Assembly: GCA_902774125.1 (NCBI GenBank)
Contig: CACYHD010000008.1
Location: 1-44,082 of the forward strand
Length of the DNA: 44,082 nucleotides
Direction: 5' to 3'
DNA from: an uncultured Lachnospiraceae bacterium
GTDB taxonomy: Bacteria > Bacillota > Clostridia > Lachnospirales > Lachnospiraceae
The position numbers were made by a program, and so were the translations under genes. The notes beneath the pieces were generated by a model. It ran no database searches, was not told the DNA's origin, and saw only the letters and a list, made by a program, of their open reading frames with translations. Positions 34,937 through 41,682 of the stretch are shown here, piece by piece. How positions within the stretch are numbered: position 1 is the stretch's first letter; each line of letters opens with the position of its first letter.

Positions 34937-36055
34937 TTGTTAGAAATTACAACAAACGAAAATGAAGCAGTAGCTAAGATAATTGTCACAGGTGTCGGCG
35001 GCGGCGGAAACAATGCTGTCAACAGAATGATAGATGAAAATATCGGTGGTGTTGAATTTATTTCTATTAATTCAGACACACAGCACCTAAAGAAAAGCAA
35101 GGCCCCTACAACACTTCAGATTGGTGAGAAGGTTACAAAGGGACTTGGAGCTGGAGCTAGACCAGAAGTTGGTGAAGCTGCGGCAGAAGAAAATGTAGAA
35201 GAGTTAGCTCAGTTGCTCAAAGGTGCCGACATGGTATTCGTAACATGCGGTATGGGCGGCGGTACAGGTACAGGTGCTGCACCTGTAGTTGCACGTGTTG
35301 CTAAGGAGCAGGGTGCCCTAACTGTAGGTATCGTTACTAAGCCTTTCACATTCGAGAACAAGGCTCGTATGAAGAATGCTACAGAAGGTATCGAGAGACT
35401 TAAAGAAAATGTAGATACTCTTATCATTATCCCTAATGATAAGTTATTAGAAATCGTTGATAAGCGCACAACATTCCCTGAAGCTTTGAAGAAGGCTGAT
35501 GAGGTTCTACAGCAGTCAGTTCAGGGTATTACAGATCTTATTAACATCCCATCTCTAATCAACTTAGACTTCGCGGACGTTCAGACTGTAATGAGAGATG
35601 CTGGTATTGCGCATATCGGTATCGGTGAAGCAAGCGGTGATGAGAAGGCAGCAGAGGCAGTACAGGCAGCTGTTACATCTCCACTTCTAGATACAACTAT
35701 TGAAGGAGCTAAGAATGTTATTCTTAACATTACTGGTGACGTTAGCTTGTTCGAAGCTAATGAAGCTGCAAGCTACGTTCAAGAGCTTGCTGGTGAAGAT
35801 GCTAATATCATCTTTGGTGTTCGTTATGAGGATACATACCCAGACGAGTGCTCAATCACAGTAATGGCAACAGGTATTGGTGAGCCAGACACAGTTTCTA
35901 GCAAGCCATTTGGTTTCAACTCAACTCCTAAGAAACCTTCATTCAGCTTTAATCAGCCGGCTCAGCCAGCTTCAAAGCCTGAAACAACAACAGAACCAAG
36001 TGCACCTGTTGAAGAGAGAACTATCAAGATTCCTGATTTCCTTCAGAATAAATAA
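34937..36055 (+). CDS. ftsZ: cell division protein FtsZ
   Basis: A 372-residue tubulin-like GTPase that forms the Z-ring. The start is TTG at 34937, eight bases after AAGGAGG; no suitable ATG lies before the conserved [19 protein letters not shown]. The tubulin signature GGGTGTG is at 107-113, and the T7 synergy loop is [12 protein letters not shown] Pro/Ser linker leads to the C-terminal peptide [10 protein letters not shown], the docking site for FtsA or SepF. Neither partner gene is in this cluster. It has its own promoter and terminator. Confidence 0.97.
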   Translation: MLEITTNENEAVAKIIVTGVGGGGNNAVNRMIDENIGGVEFISINSDTQHLKKSKAPTTLQIGEKVTKGLGAGARPEVGEAAAEENVEELAQLLKGADMVFVTCGMGGGTGTGAAPVVARVAKEQGALTVGIVTKPFTFENKARMKNATEGIERLKENVDTLIIIPNDKLLEIVDKRTTFPEALKKADEVLQQSVQGITDLINIPSLINLDFADVQTVMRDAGIAHIGIGEASGDEKAAEAVQAAVTSPLLDTTIEGAKNVILNITGDVSLFEANEAASYVQELAGEDANIIFGVRYEDTYPDECSITVMATGIGEPDTVSSKPFGFNSTPKKPSFSFNQPAQPASKPETTTEPSAPVEERTIKIPDFLQNK

Positions 36056-36068
36056 TAAACAATATTCG

Positions 36069-36098
36069 AGAGGCACACTTAAATGTGCCTCTTTTTTT
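36069..36098 (+). terminator. intrinsic terminator after ftsZ
   Basis: AGAGGCACA (36069-36077) and TGTGCCTCT (36084-36092) form a perfect stem, followed by a run of seven T. Confidence 0.9.
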
Positions 36099-36135
36099 AA
36101 AGATACTAATTACAAAAGTTAACGGAGGTAATATA

Positions 36136-36585
36136 ATGAAGTGTCCATATTGTAGCGCTGAAGATACTAAAGTTATCGACTCAAGACCTGCAGAAGAGAA
36201 CAACGCTATTAGAAGACGTCGTCAATGCCAAGCTTGTCACAAGCGTTTTACAACATATGAAAAGGTTGAATCCATTCCAATTATTGTAATCAAAAAAGGC
36301 AATATTAGAGAACAGTATGATAGAGGAAAGATTGAAGCTGGTATTCTTAGATCATGTCACAAGAGACCGGTATCATATGATCAAATAATTTCTACAGTAG
36401 ATTCTATTGAGAGTTCTATTTTTAACATGGAAGAGAAGGAAATTTCTTCTGATGCAATCGGTGAGCTAGTTATGGAAAAACTCAAAGACCTAGATCAGGT
36501 TGCATACGTAAGATTTGCTTCTGTATACAGAGAATTCAAAGATGTTAATACATTTATGGAAGAAATTGGAAAGTTGTTGAAGTAG
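36136..36585 (+). CDS. nrdR: transcriptional repressor NrdR
   Basis: A 149-residue regulator of ribonucleotide reductase genes. The N-terminal zinc ribbon has C3, C6, C31 and C34 (CPYCS ... CQACHKRFTTYE). An ATP-cone follows (~50-135), by which the protein senses dATP/ATP. The ATG at 36136 follows CGGAGG; an earlier in-frame ATG would overlap the ftsZ terminator. No nrd gene or NrdR-box pair is seen in this window. It is followed by yqeG with nine bases between stop and ATG. Confidence 0.96.
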   Translation: MKCPYCSAEDTKVIDSRPAEENNAIRRRRQCQACHKRFTTYEKVESIPIIVIKKGNIREQYDRGKIEAGILRSCHKRPVSYDQIISTVDSIESSIFNMEEKEISSDAIGELVMEKLKDLDQVAYVRFASVYREFKDVNTFMEEIGKLLK

Positions 36586-36594
36586 GTGCAATCT

Positions 36595-37107
36595 ATGAAA
36601 TTTTCCAATCTTTTACCAGATATTTATCTCAAAAGCATAGACGATATCGACTTTGAACAATATAAGAAAAACGGCATAAAAGGAATTATTACAGACGTTG
36701 ATAACACTATAGTTCCACACGATGCTCCAGCAGACGAACATGCCATTAAGTATTTCCAAATGCTTCATGACATGGGGATTGATACATGTATTCTTTCTAA
36801 CAATGACGAGCCAAGAGTTGAGCCATTTGCTACAAAGGTTAACTCTAAGTATATTTACAAGGGCGGAAAGCCGGGCTTCAAAGGATACAAAAAAGCTATG
36901 GATGCAATGGGAACAGATGTAGATTCAACATTGTTTATTGGAGATCAGATTTTTACTGATATATGGGGTGCTAACAGAGCAGGTCTAGCCAATGTTATGG
37001 TAGAAAAAATAGACCCACACGAAGAAATACAAATTGTTCTTAAACGTATCCCGGAAAAGTTTATTATGTGGAGATACAGAAGACGTCTCAAAAAACAAAG
37101 TAAATAA
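36595..37107 (+). CDS. yqeG: YqeG-family HAD phosphatase
   Basis: A 170-residue HAD-superfamily hydrolase of the YqeG (HAD IIIA) type. Motif I DVDNTIVPH carries the nucleophile Asp, motif II is LSNNDE, a Lys lies in GKPGFKGYKKAM, and motif IV is FIGDQIFTDIWGANRAG. I chose the ATG at 36595 over an in-frame GTG at 36586. In Firmicutes yqeG often lies near aroE, as here. The physiological substrate is not firmly known. Confidence 0.92.
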   Translation: MKFSNLLPDIYLKSIDDIDFEQYKKNGIKGIITDVDNTIVPHDAPADEHAIKYFQMLHDMGIDTCILSNNDEPRVEPFATKVNSKYIYKGGKPGFKGYKKAMDAMGTDVDSTLFIGDQIFTDIWGANRAGLANVMVEKIDPHEEIQIVLKRIPEKFIMWRYRRRLKKQSK

Positions 37108-37119
37108 TTAGTTGCAATA

Positions 37120-37148
37120 AAAAAAGAAGGTTAATAACCTTCTTTTTT
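37120..37148. terminator. bidirectional terminator between yqeG and aroE
   Basis: AAAAAAGAAGGTTA (37120-37133) and TAACCTTCTTTTTT (37135-37148) are perfect reverse complements; they serve the two convergent genes. Confidence 0.9.
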
Positions 37149-37166
37149 GTATGCCATAATATTTGA

Positions 37167-38051
37167 TTATTTGTTTGTGTTTTGAATGCTATTATAAAGC
37201 ACATCGTGAACGCTCTCTGGAAAACTGTGGCCTGTCCATAGCTTGAAGGCTGCATCAGCTTGATAGTAGAGCATATCAATGCCGTTGAGTACTGTTGCGC
37301 CTCGTTGCTCAGCCATTTTATAAAGCTTAGTTTCTAATGGATTATAAATAATATCCATAACGTACATATCAGGCTTAATATATGATGGATCAGGAACAAG
37401 ACATCCGTCTACGTTTGGCGCCATTCCGACGGGAGTGGCATTGGCAAGCAAGTCGCTTGTGTTAATAGACTGTTTGATTGATTCATCAGTCATTTCAATA
37501 AGTTTGATATCGCAGCCTGTTTGTGTTGCAACCTTATTAGTGAACTCCTTGGCATTGTCGAAGAATTTGTCTTTAATGCACAAAACATCAATTGCCTTGG
37601 CTTGGTCAAGAGCACACTGGACAATAATAGCAAGAGCAGCACCGCCACATCCTAGAATTGTCATCTTTTTGTTTTTAATATCAAAGCCTTTGTTAGAAAG
37701 GGCACTGACGAATCCGATGCCGTCTGTGTTGTGACCGACGAACTTGCCATTGTCGTTAACAACTGTATTGCAAGCGCCAATTAGCTTTGCTGCAGGTGAC
37801 AACTCGTCTGCGAGCTCGTACGCCTTAATCTTGTCAGGCATAGTGCAGTTGAAACCTTTGATGCCCACTTCCTTGAGTTGAGCGAAAGCCTCATCCATCT
37901 CGTCTTCCTTCACATCAAAAAGTTCGTATGTGTAGTCTAGGCCGAGAAGCTCAAATGCAGTGTTGTGCATAAGCGGTGATTTACTATGTGCTACGGGGTG
38001 GCCCAAAAGGCCTGTTAAATTTTTCTCATAAGTTTTTTTAATATTATTCAT
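37167..38051 (-). CDS. aroE: shikimate dehydrogenase
   Basis: A 294-residue NADP-dependent enzyme that reduces 3-dehydroshikimate to shikimate. The substrate site GHPVAHSKSPLMHN is at the N-terminus, NCTMPDKIKAYE holds the catalytic Lys, and GACNTVV and GHNTDGIGF follow. The Rossmann region starts at TILGCGGAALA, and VLNGIDMLYYQA is near the C-terminus. The ATG at 38051 has no ribosome binding site and lies only nine bases from a TATACT box on its strand, so the mRNA may be leaderless. The adjacent divergent gene encodes the preceding and following enzymes of the same pathway. Confidence 0.96.
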   Translation of the reverse strand: MNNIKKTYEKNLTGLLGHPVAHSKSPLMHNTAFELLGLDYTYELFDVKEDEMDEAFAQLKEVGIKGFNCTMPDKIKAYELADELSPAAKLIGACNTVVNDNGKFVGHNTDGIGFVSALSNKGFDIKNKKMTILGCGGAALAIIVQCALDQAKAIDVLCIKDKFFDNAKEFTNKVATQTGCDIKLIEMTDESIKQSINTSDLLANATPVGMAPNVDGCLVPDPSYIKPDMYVMDIIYNPLETKLYKMAEQRGATVLNGIDMLYYQADAAFKLWTGHSFPESVHDVLYNSIQNTNK

Positions 38052-38060
38052 AATACCAAT

Positions 38061-38066
38061 AGTATA
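38061..38066 (-). promoter_or_regulatory. -10 box of aroE
   Basis: TATACT on the minus strand, nine bases from the aroE ATG. No -35 match is seen; a palindrome occupies the spacer region. Confidence 0.45.
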
Positions 38067-38067
38067 T

Positions 38068-38087
38068 TACTTTTGCGCCCAAAAGTA
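38068..38087. promoter_or_regulatory. candidate shared operator between aroE and aroD-aroK
   Basis: TACTTTTG (38068-38075) and CAAAAGTA (38080-38087) are perfect inverted arms around CGCC. The site abuts the aroE -10 and lies 10 bases upstream of the aroD-aroK -35. Confidence 0.6.
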
Positions 38088-38097
38088 CATTGATTTG

Positions 38098-38126
38098 TTG
38101 ACTTAATTTGGAGAAAAACATATACT
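38098..38126 (+). promoter_or_regulatory. sigma-A promoter of aroD-aroK
   Basis: TTGACT (38098-38103), 17 bases, TATACT (38121-38126). Confidence 0.75.
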
Positions 38127-38156
38127 TAATATAATAGGTATGAAGGGAGCTTTGCT

Positions 38157-39485
38157 GTGAAAGAATTGAACTGTAGAAAAATAGTTTTGACTAACGAAAA
38201 ACCTTTGATTTGTGTGTCTGTTACAGGCGCTAATTTGAGAGAAATCAAGGAACAAGCCAAAAAAATCAAAAAGCTCAAGCCAGACATTGTTGAATGGCGT
38301 GCTGATTGTTATAAAATCGCTAATGAAGAAAAGGATATTTTTGAAATAGCTTACGCACTTGAATACGTGCACAAAAAGCTTCGAAAGTATCCTCTTATTT
38401 TTACATTCAGAAGTTTGGACGAGGGCGGTAAACGCAGAGTCAACTTCGAGAAGTATAGGGAATATTTGCACTACATTGCCCTAGAAGGCGTCAAAAACAA
38501 TGTAGAACTTATAGATGTGGAAGTATACGGCAAAAAGGATCTTCCGGGAATGAAGGAAACTATTGATGAGATACATGATTTGGGAATGAAAGTGCTAGGC
38601 TCATATCACAATTTCCATAGAACTCCATCTCAGGCAGAAGTGGTAGAAATATTGTCCACTATGGAACAAATGGGATGTGATGTTGTTAAGATAGCAGCTA
38701 TGCCAAGTTATAAAGGCGATGTTTATTCTATTATAAACGGAGCTGCAGAGGCGGACATGAAGCTCAAGGCTCCAATTATTGCTATATCAATGGGTGAGCT
38801 TGGTTCTATAACAAGAGTTGCCCTAAAGCAGACTCACTCTGTATTGAGTTTTGCATCGCTAATGGACAATGAAAGTTTTAAGGGAGAGTTGCGACACGAG
38901 GCTATAGCCAAGATGAACTCCCTAGGACAGTTGCCATTCCATATGGCTCGAACTTTAATAGAGGCCAACTACAACACTGTTTTTGACGGCAATATATCTG
39001 TTGTCGGCTATATGGGTACAGGCAAAACAACAGTATCTAAGTCACTTGCAATGATTCTTAACAGAGAAGTTATCGACACAGATCAGTACATAGAAGAACA
39101 GCAAGGAAAGTCCATAAAACAGATGTTTGATATCATGAGCGAGGAGGCTTTTAGAGACATCGAAACAGCCGCCGTCAAAAAGATATCAAAAATGAGTAAT
39201 ATGATTATATCATGTGGTGGAGGTGCAGTTCTAAGACGCGCCAACGCGGATGCTCTTAAAGCTACAGGAAAAGTTGTTAGACTTAACGCTAAGCCTGAAA
39301 CAATTTTTGAGAGAGTTAAGAGAAGAGATACAAGACCACTACTGAATGATAATATGACTCTTGAATATGTAAAGGACATGATGGATAAGCGTGAACTTGC
39401 TTACAGAGAGGCTGCAGACATTACTGTAGATGTAGATAGTAACAACCGAGTTTTGACTTGTTATTACATTATATCTAAGCTGTAA
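38157..39485 (+). CDS. aroD-aroK: fused type I 3-dehydroquinate dehydratase-shikimate kinase
   Basis: A 442-residue two-domain protein, starting at GTG 38157 after AAGGGAG. Residues 1 to ~265 are a type I dehydroquinase: catalytic His151 in SYHNF and Schiff-base Lys178 in VVKIA, with PDIVEWRAD near the N-terminus and ISMGELGSITR near 220. Residues ~279-442 are a shikimate kinase: Walker A GYMGTGKT at 284-291, DTDQYIE, the FRDIE segment, CGGGAV and the lid RRDTRPLL. One polypeptide thus carries steps 3 and 5 of the shikimate pathway, while step 4 (aroE) is divergent next to it. There is no frameshift; the linker is continuous. Confidence 0.95.
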   Translation: MKELNCRKIVLTNEKPLICVSVTGANLREIKEQAKKIKKLKPDIVEWRADCYKIANEEKDIFEIAYALEYVHKKLRKYPLIFTFRSLDEGGKRRVNFEKYREYLHYIALEGVKNNVELIDVEVYGKKDLPGMKETIDEIHDLGMKVLGSYHNFHRTPSQAEVVEILSTMEQMGCDVVKIAAMPSYKGDVYSIINGAAEADMKLKAPIIAISMGELGSITRVALKQTHSVLSFASLMDNESFKGELRHEAIAKMNSLGQLPFHMARTLIEANYNTVFDGNISVVGYMGTGKTTVSKSLAMILNREVIDTDQYIEEQQGKSIKQMFDIMSEEAFRDIETAAVKKISKMSNMIISCGGGAVLRRANADALKATGKVVRLNAKPETIFERVKRRDTRPLLNDNMTLEYVKDMMDKRELAYREAADITVDVDSNNRVLTCYYIISKL

Positions 39486-39507
39486 AAATAAGGCTTATTT
39501 ATTCATA

Positions 39508-39563
39508 AAAAAAGATGTGCAAATGACTGTTTTGTTTTTGGTCAAAAACTCACATTTTTATTT
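39508..39563 (+). terminator. possible terminator after aroD-aroK
   Basis: An imperfect stem AAGATGTG/CACATTTTT encloses GTTTTTG/CAAAAAC (39534-39549), followed by a T-rich tract. Weak. Confidence 0.35.
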
Positions 39564-39572
39564 AACTTTTAG

Positions 39573-39601
39573 TTGAAAACTTGCAATGTTTTTTATATAA
39601 T
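39573..39601 (+). promoter_or_regulatory. sigma-A promoter of efp
   Basis: TTGAAA (39573-39578), 17 bases, TATAAT (39596-39601). A near-consensus promoter. Confidence 0.75.
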
Positions 39602-39644
39602 ACATTGTGAAGTAAAACCAGATCGTTTAGGAGGAATATTATTT

Positions 39645-40202
39645 ATGGTTTCAGCAGGAGATTTTAAAAACGGATTAACTATCGAGTATGATGGTAACAT
39701 TTATCAGATTATTGAGTTCCAGCACGTTAAGCCTGGTAAAGGTGCAGCGTTCGTAAGAACTAAGTTAAAGAATATTAAGAGTGGTGGTGTAACAGAAACT
39801 ACTTTTAGACCAACAGAAAAATTTGAGAATGCTCATATCGACAGAAAGAATATGACATATTTGTATAACGATTCAGGTTTATACTATTTTATGGATGGAG
39901 AAACATTCGAGCAGATCGCTGTATCTGAAGACAATGTTGGCGATTCACTTAAGTTCGTTAAGGAGAACGAAGAAGTTAAGATTTGTTCTCACAACGGTGA
40001 AGTATTCGCAATCGAGCCACCTATTACAGTAGAACTTGAAATTACAGAAACTGAGCCTGGCATTAAGGGTAATACAGCTACTAATGCTACTAAGCCAGCA
40101 ACAGTAGAGACAGGCGCTACAGTATACGTTCCATTGTTCGTAGAACAGGGAGAAAAAATTGTTATTGATACGCGTACGGGAGAATATTCTAAGCGTGTTT
40201 AA
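39645..40202 (+). CDS. efp: translation elongation factor P
   Basis: A 185-residue factor that relieves ribosome stalling at polyproline. The ATG at 39645 follows TTAGGAGG; the frame opening at 39573 covers the promoter and is rejected. Three beta-barrel domains are expected: an N-terminal KOW-like domain with K32 at the tip of KPGKGA (the residue modified in other bacteria), then two OB domains; [19 protein letters not shown] is the C-terminal signature region. No modification enzyme is adjacent. The next gene is 37 bases downstream without a clear terminator. Confidence 0.97.
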   Translation: MVSAGDFKNGLTIEYDGNIYQIIEFQHVKPGKGAAFVRTKLKNIKSGGVTETTFRPTEKFENAHIDRKNMTYLYNDSGLYYFMDGETFEQIAVSEDNVGDSLKFVKENEEVKICSHNGEVFAIEPPITVELEITETEPGIKGNTATNATKPATVETGATVYVPLFVEQGEKIVIDTRTGEYSKRV

Positions 40203-40239
40203 TAAGGATATTAATATTTATTTTTAAGGAGGTAGAATC

Positions 40240-41115
40240 ATGAGATTCACAAAGAAAATTACAGCTGCAATCTTATCACTAGTTTTAGTTCTTGCAGTTG
40301 GTGTAACATGTATGGCTGCTGAATCATGGGGCTCATACTTCGGATTTGACGATCCTAACAACAATCACGGATATGAGGCTGCAAGTGGTAAGCTTACAGT
40401 TAATAACGACAAGGCGTTCACAGCTACTGTCAACACATTTGGATGGCAGGGTGTATGGGGCGGACAGGTTAAGAAGCCTGTAAACATCGCTAAAGGTTCA
40501 AAGAACATCATTGCATTCGATATTTCATCATCAAAGATTGATAAGTATGTATACATTAAGATTTCAACAGGTGAAGATGTAGCATGCGCATTCTGGCTAT
40601 ACCTACAGAAGGGTAAGACAATTAAGGTTAGCAAGACATTTACAGCAGCTGCTAAGGCTGACACAGTAAACTTTGCTATCGGTGGTGACGCTGGTGATAG
40701 AGGTGGTATCGACGCAGACGGCGAGTACAGATACAAAGTATTCGATCAGGACTTCAAGGGCAAAGGTGATTACGCGACACTTCTAGCTCAGAACTTCAAC
40801 GGTAACGATATTGCTACAGCTGCATCAGAAATCAAGGTTACTAACTTTGTGCTTGCAGGTAAGCCAGCAAAGGCTAAGATCTCAAAGGCTAAAGCTCTTG
40901 GTAAGGGTAAAGTAAAAGTTACTTGGAAGAAGGTTGCAGGTGCAAACGGATACCAGGTACAGGTTGGCACAAAGAAGAAGACAACAACAAAGACAAGCTA
41001 CACAATGAAGAAATTCAAGAAGGGCAAAAAGGTTTCATGTAAGGTAAGAGCTTACGCTGGAAACAAGGCTCTATATGGCTCTTGGTCAAAAGCTAAGAAA
41101 GTAAAGGTTAAATAA
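40240..41115 (+). CDS. secreted beta-sandwich protein with lysine-rich FnIII-like C-terminus
   Basis: A 291-residue protein with a signal peptide ending near MAAES (~28) and a strong AAGGAGG site. Residues ~30-205 are rich in aromatic and Gly residues (WGSYFGFDDPNNNHGY, FGWQGVWGGQV), consistent with a carbohydrate-binding-like beta-sandwich; this is inference, no family can be named with confidence. Residues ~208-291 form a fibronectin-III-like module (VKVTWKKVAGANGYQVQVG) that is extremely lysine-rich and ends GSWSKAKKVKVK. No catalytic motif seen. Codon use resembles highly expressed neighbours. It is followed directly by the hairpin array at 41133. Confidence 0.8.
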   Translation: MRFTKKITAAILSLVLVLAVGVTCMAAESWGSYFGFDDPNNNHGYEAASGKLTVNNDKAFTATVNTFGWQGVWGGQVKKPVNIAKGSKNIIAFDISSSKIDKYVYIKISTGEDVACAFWLYLQKGKTIKVSKTFTAAAKADTVNFAIGGDAGDRGGIDADGEYRYKVFDQDFKGKGDYATLLAQNFNGNDIATAASEIKVTNFVLAGKPAKAKISKAKALGKGKVKVTWKKVAGANGYQVQVGTKKKTTTKTSYTMKKFKKGKKVSCKVRAYAGNKALYGSWSKAKKVKVK

Positions 41116-41146
41116 ACGCGTTAACAATGAGTAAAGCGTTACGTTT

Positions 41147-41211
41147 AACACAATAAAAAATAACGACTCACGAAAGCTCGCTTTCGTTGAGTCGTTATTT
41201 TTTATTGTGTT
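41147..41211. terminator. very long bidirectional terminator-like hairpin A
   Basis: A 24-bp perfect outer stem (41147-41170/41188-41211) continues into CGAAAG/CTTTCG with one bulged T and loop CTCG. The A/T-rich inner tracts make it terminator-like on both strands. Confidence 0.75.
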
Positions 41212-41244
41212 ACATCGCGACATTTGACTGATGTCGCGATGCTT

Positions 41245-41434
41245 ATTGAAATGAAAAGCCATTGCTTTTCATTTCAATAAGAAACGTAACGCTTTTTTTT
41301 AAAACGCAACGCGTTTTAAAAAAAAGTAATATTTTACGCCTTACAACACTACGGATTGAAATGAAAAGCCATTGCTTTTCATTTCAATAAGAAACGCAAC
41401 GCTTTTTTTAAAACGCAACGCGTTTTTAAAAAAA
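41245..41434 (+). repeat. tandem ~80-base direct repeat (hairpins C and D)
   Basis: Copy 1 begins at 41245 and copy 2 at 41355, both starting ATTGAAATGAAAAGCCATTG. They are nearly identical for ~80 bases; differences are a T/C change at 41287/41397 and A/T run lengths. A ~28-base unrelated spacer separates them. Confidence 0.88.
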
Positions 41435-41578
41435 TATAATGTTTCATTTTTGACATTTTTTCATCAAAAAAGTGTGTTAAATATTATATATCACATAGAA
41501 GAAATACCCTTCGAATGAGTACTTTTTTACAAGGTGTTTATTTTTTTGAAAACGGATTATTTTTTAATAAAAATGATG

Positions 41579-41607
41579 TTGAAGTACAACTGAAATTGTG
41601 TTATATT
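41579..41607 (+). promoter_or_regulatory. sigma-A promoter of the GH128-type gene
   Basis: TTGAAG (41579-41584), 17 bases, TATATT (41602-41607). A perfect palindrome, ACTAGCTAGT (41624-41633), lies in the predicted leader. Confidence 0.6.
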
Positions 41608-41682
41608 ACTGAATAGTGTTAAGACTAGCTAGTGCTAGTTTCGGGACATTTAATACTGAATATTCAAGGAGGATTTTACAAG

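Larger units (their letters stand above)
41114..41435. repeat. nested inverted-repeat array (cloverleaf plus tandem hairpins)
   Basis: Outer arms AAAGCGTTACGTTT (41133-41146) and AAACGTAACGCTTT (41282-41295) enclose hairpin A (41147-41211), hairpin B (11-bp stem, 41213-41241) and hairpin C (18-bp stem, 41242-41281). The hairpins abut one another with one unpaired base in total. A further 9-bp pair, AAACGCGTT/AACGCGTTT, lies at 41114-41122 and 41308-41316. Hairpin D (16-bp stem, loop AAC) is at 41292-41326. C and D recur at 41355-41388 and 41402-41434. The remainder of the spacer to 41578 is A/T-rich with no gene. Confidence 0.9.

Noticed and set aside
39573-39644. 24-residue N-terminal extension of EF-P
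   Set aside because: It overlaps a near-consensus promoter and the real start has an AGGAGG site and the standard N-terminus.
41133-41295. tRNA or tmRNA-like gene, because of the cloverleaf shape
   Set aside because: Stems of 30, 11 and 18 bp are far too long, and no T-loop, anticodon arm or CCA context is present.
41245-41434. CRISPR array
   Set aside because: Only two long copies with internal palindromes and one spacer; no cas genes nearby.
41450-41488. promoter starting at TTGACA (41450-41455)
   Set aside because: No acceptable -10 lies 16-18 bases downstream; the TTGAAG/TATATT pair at 41579-41607 is better.
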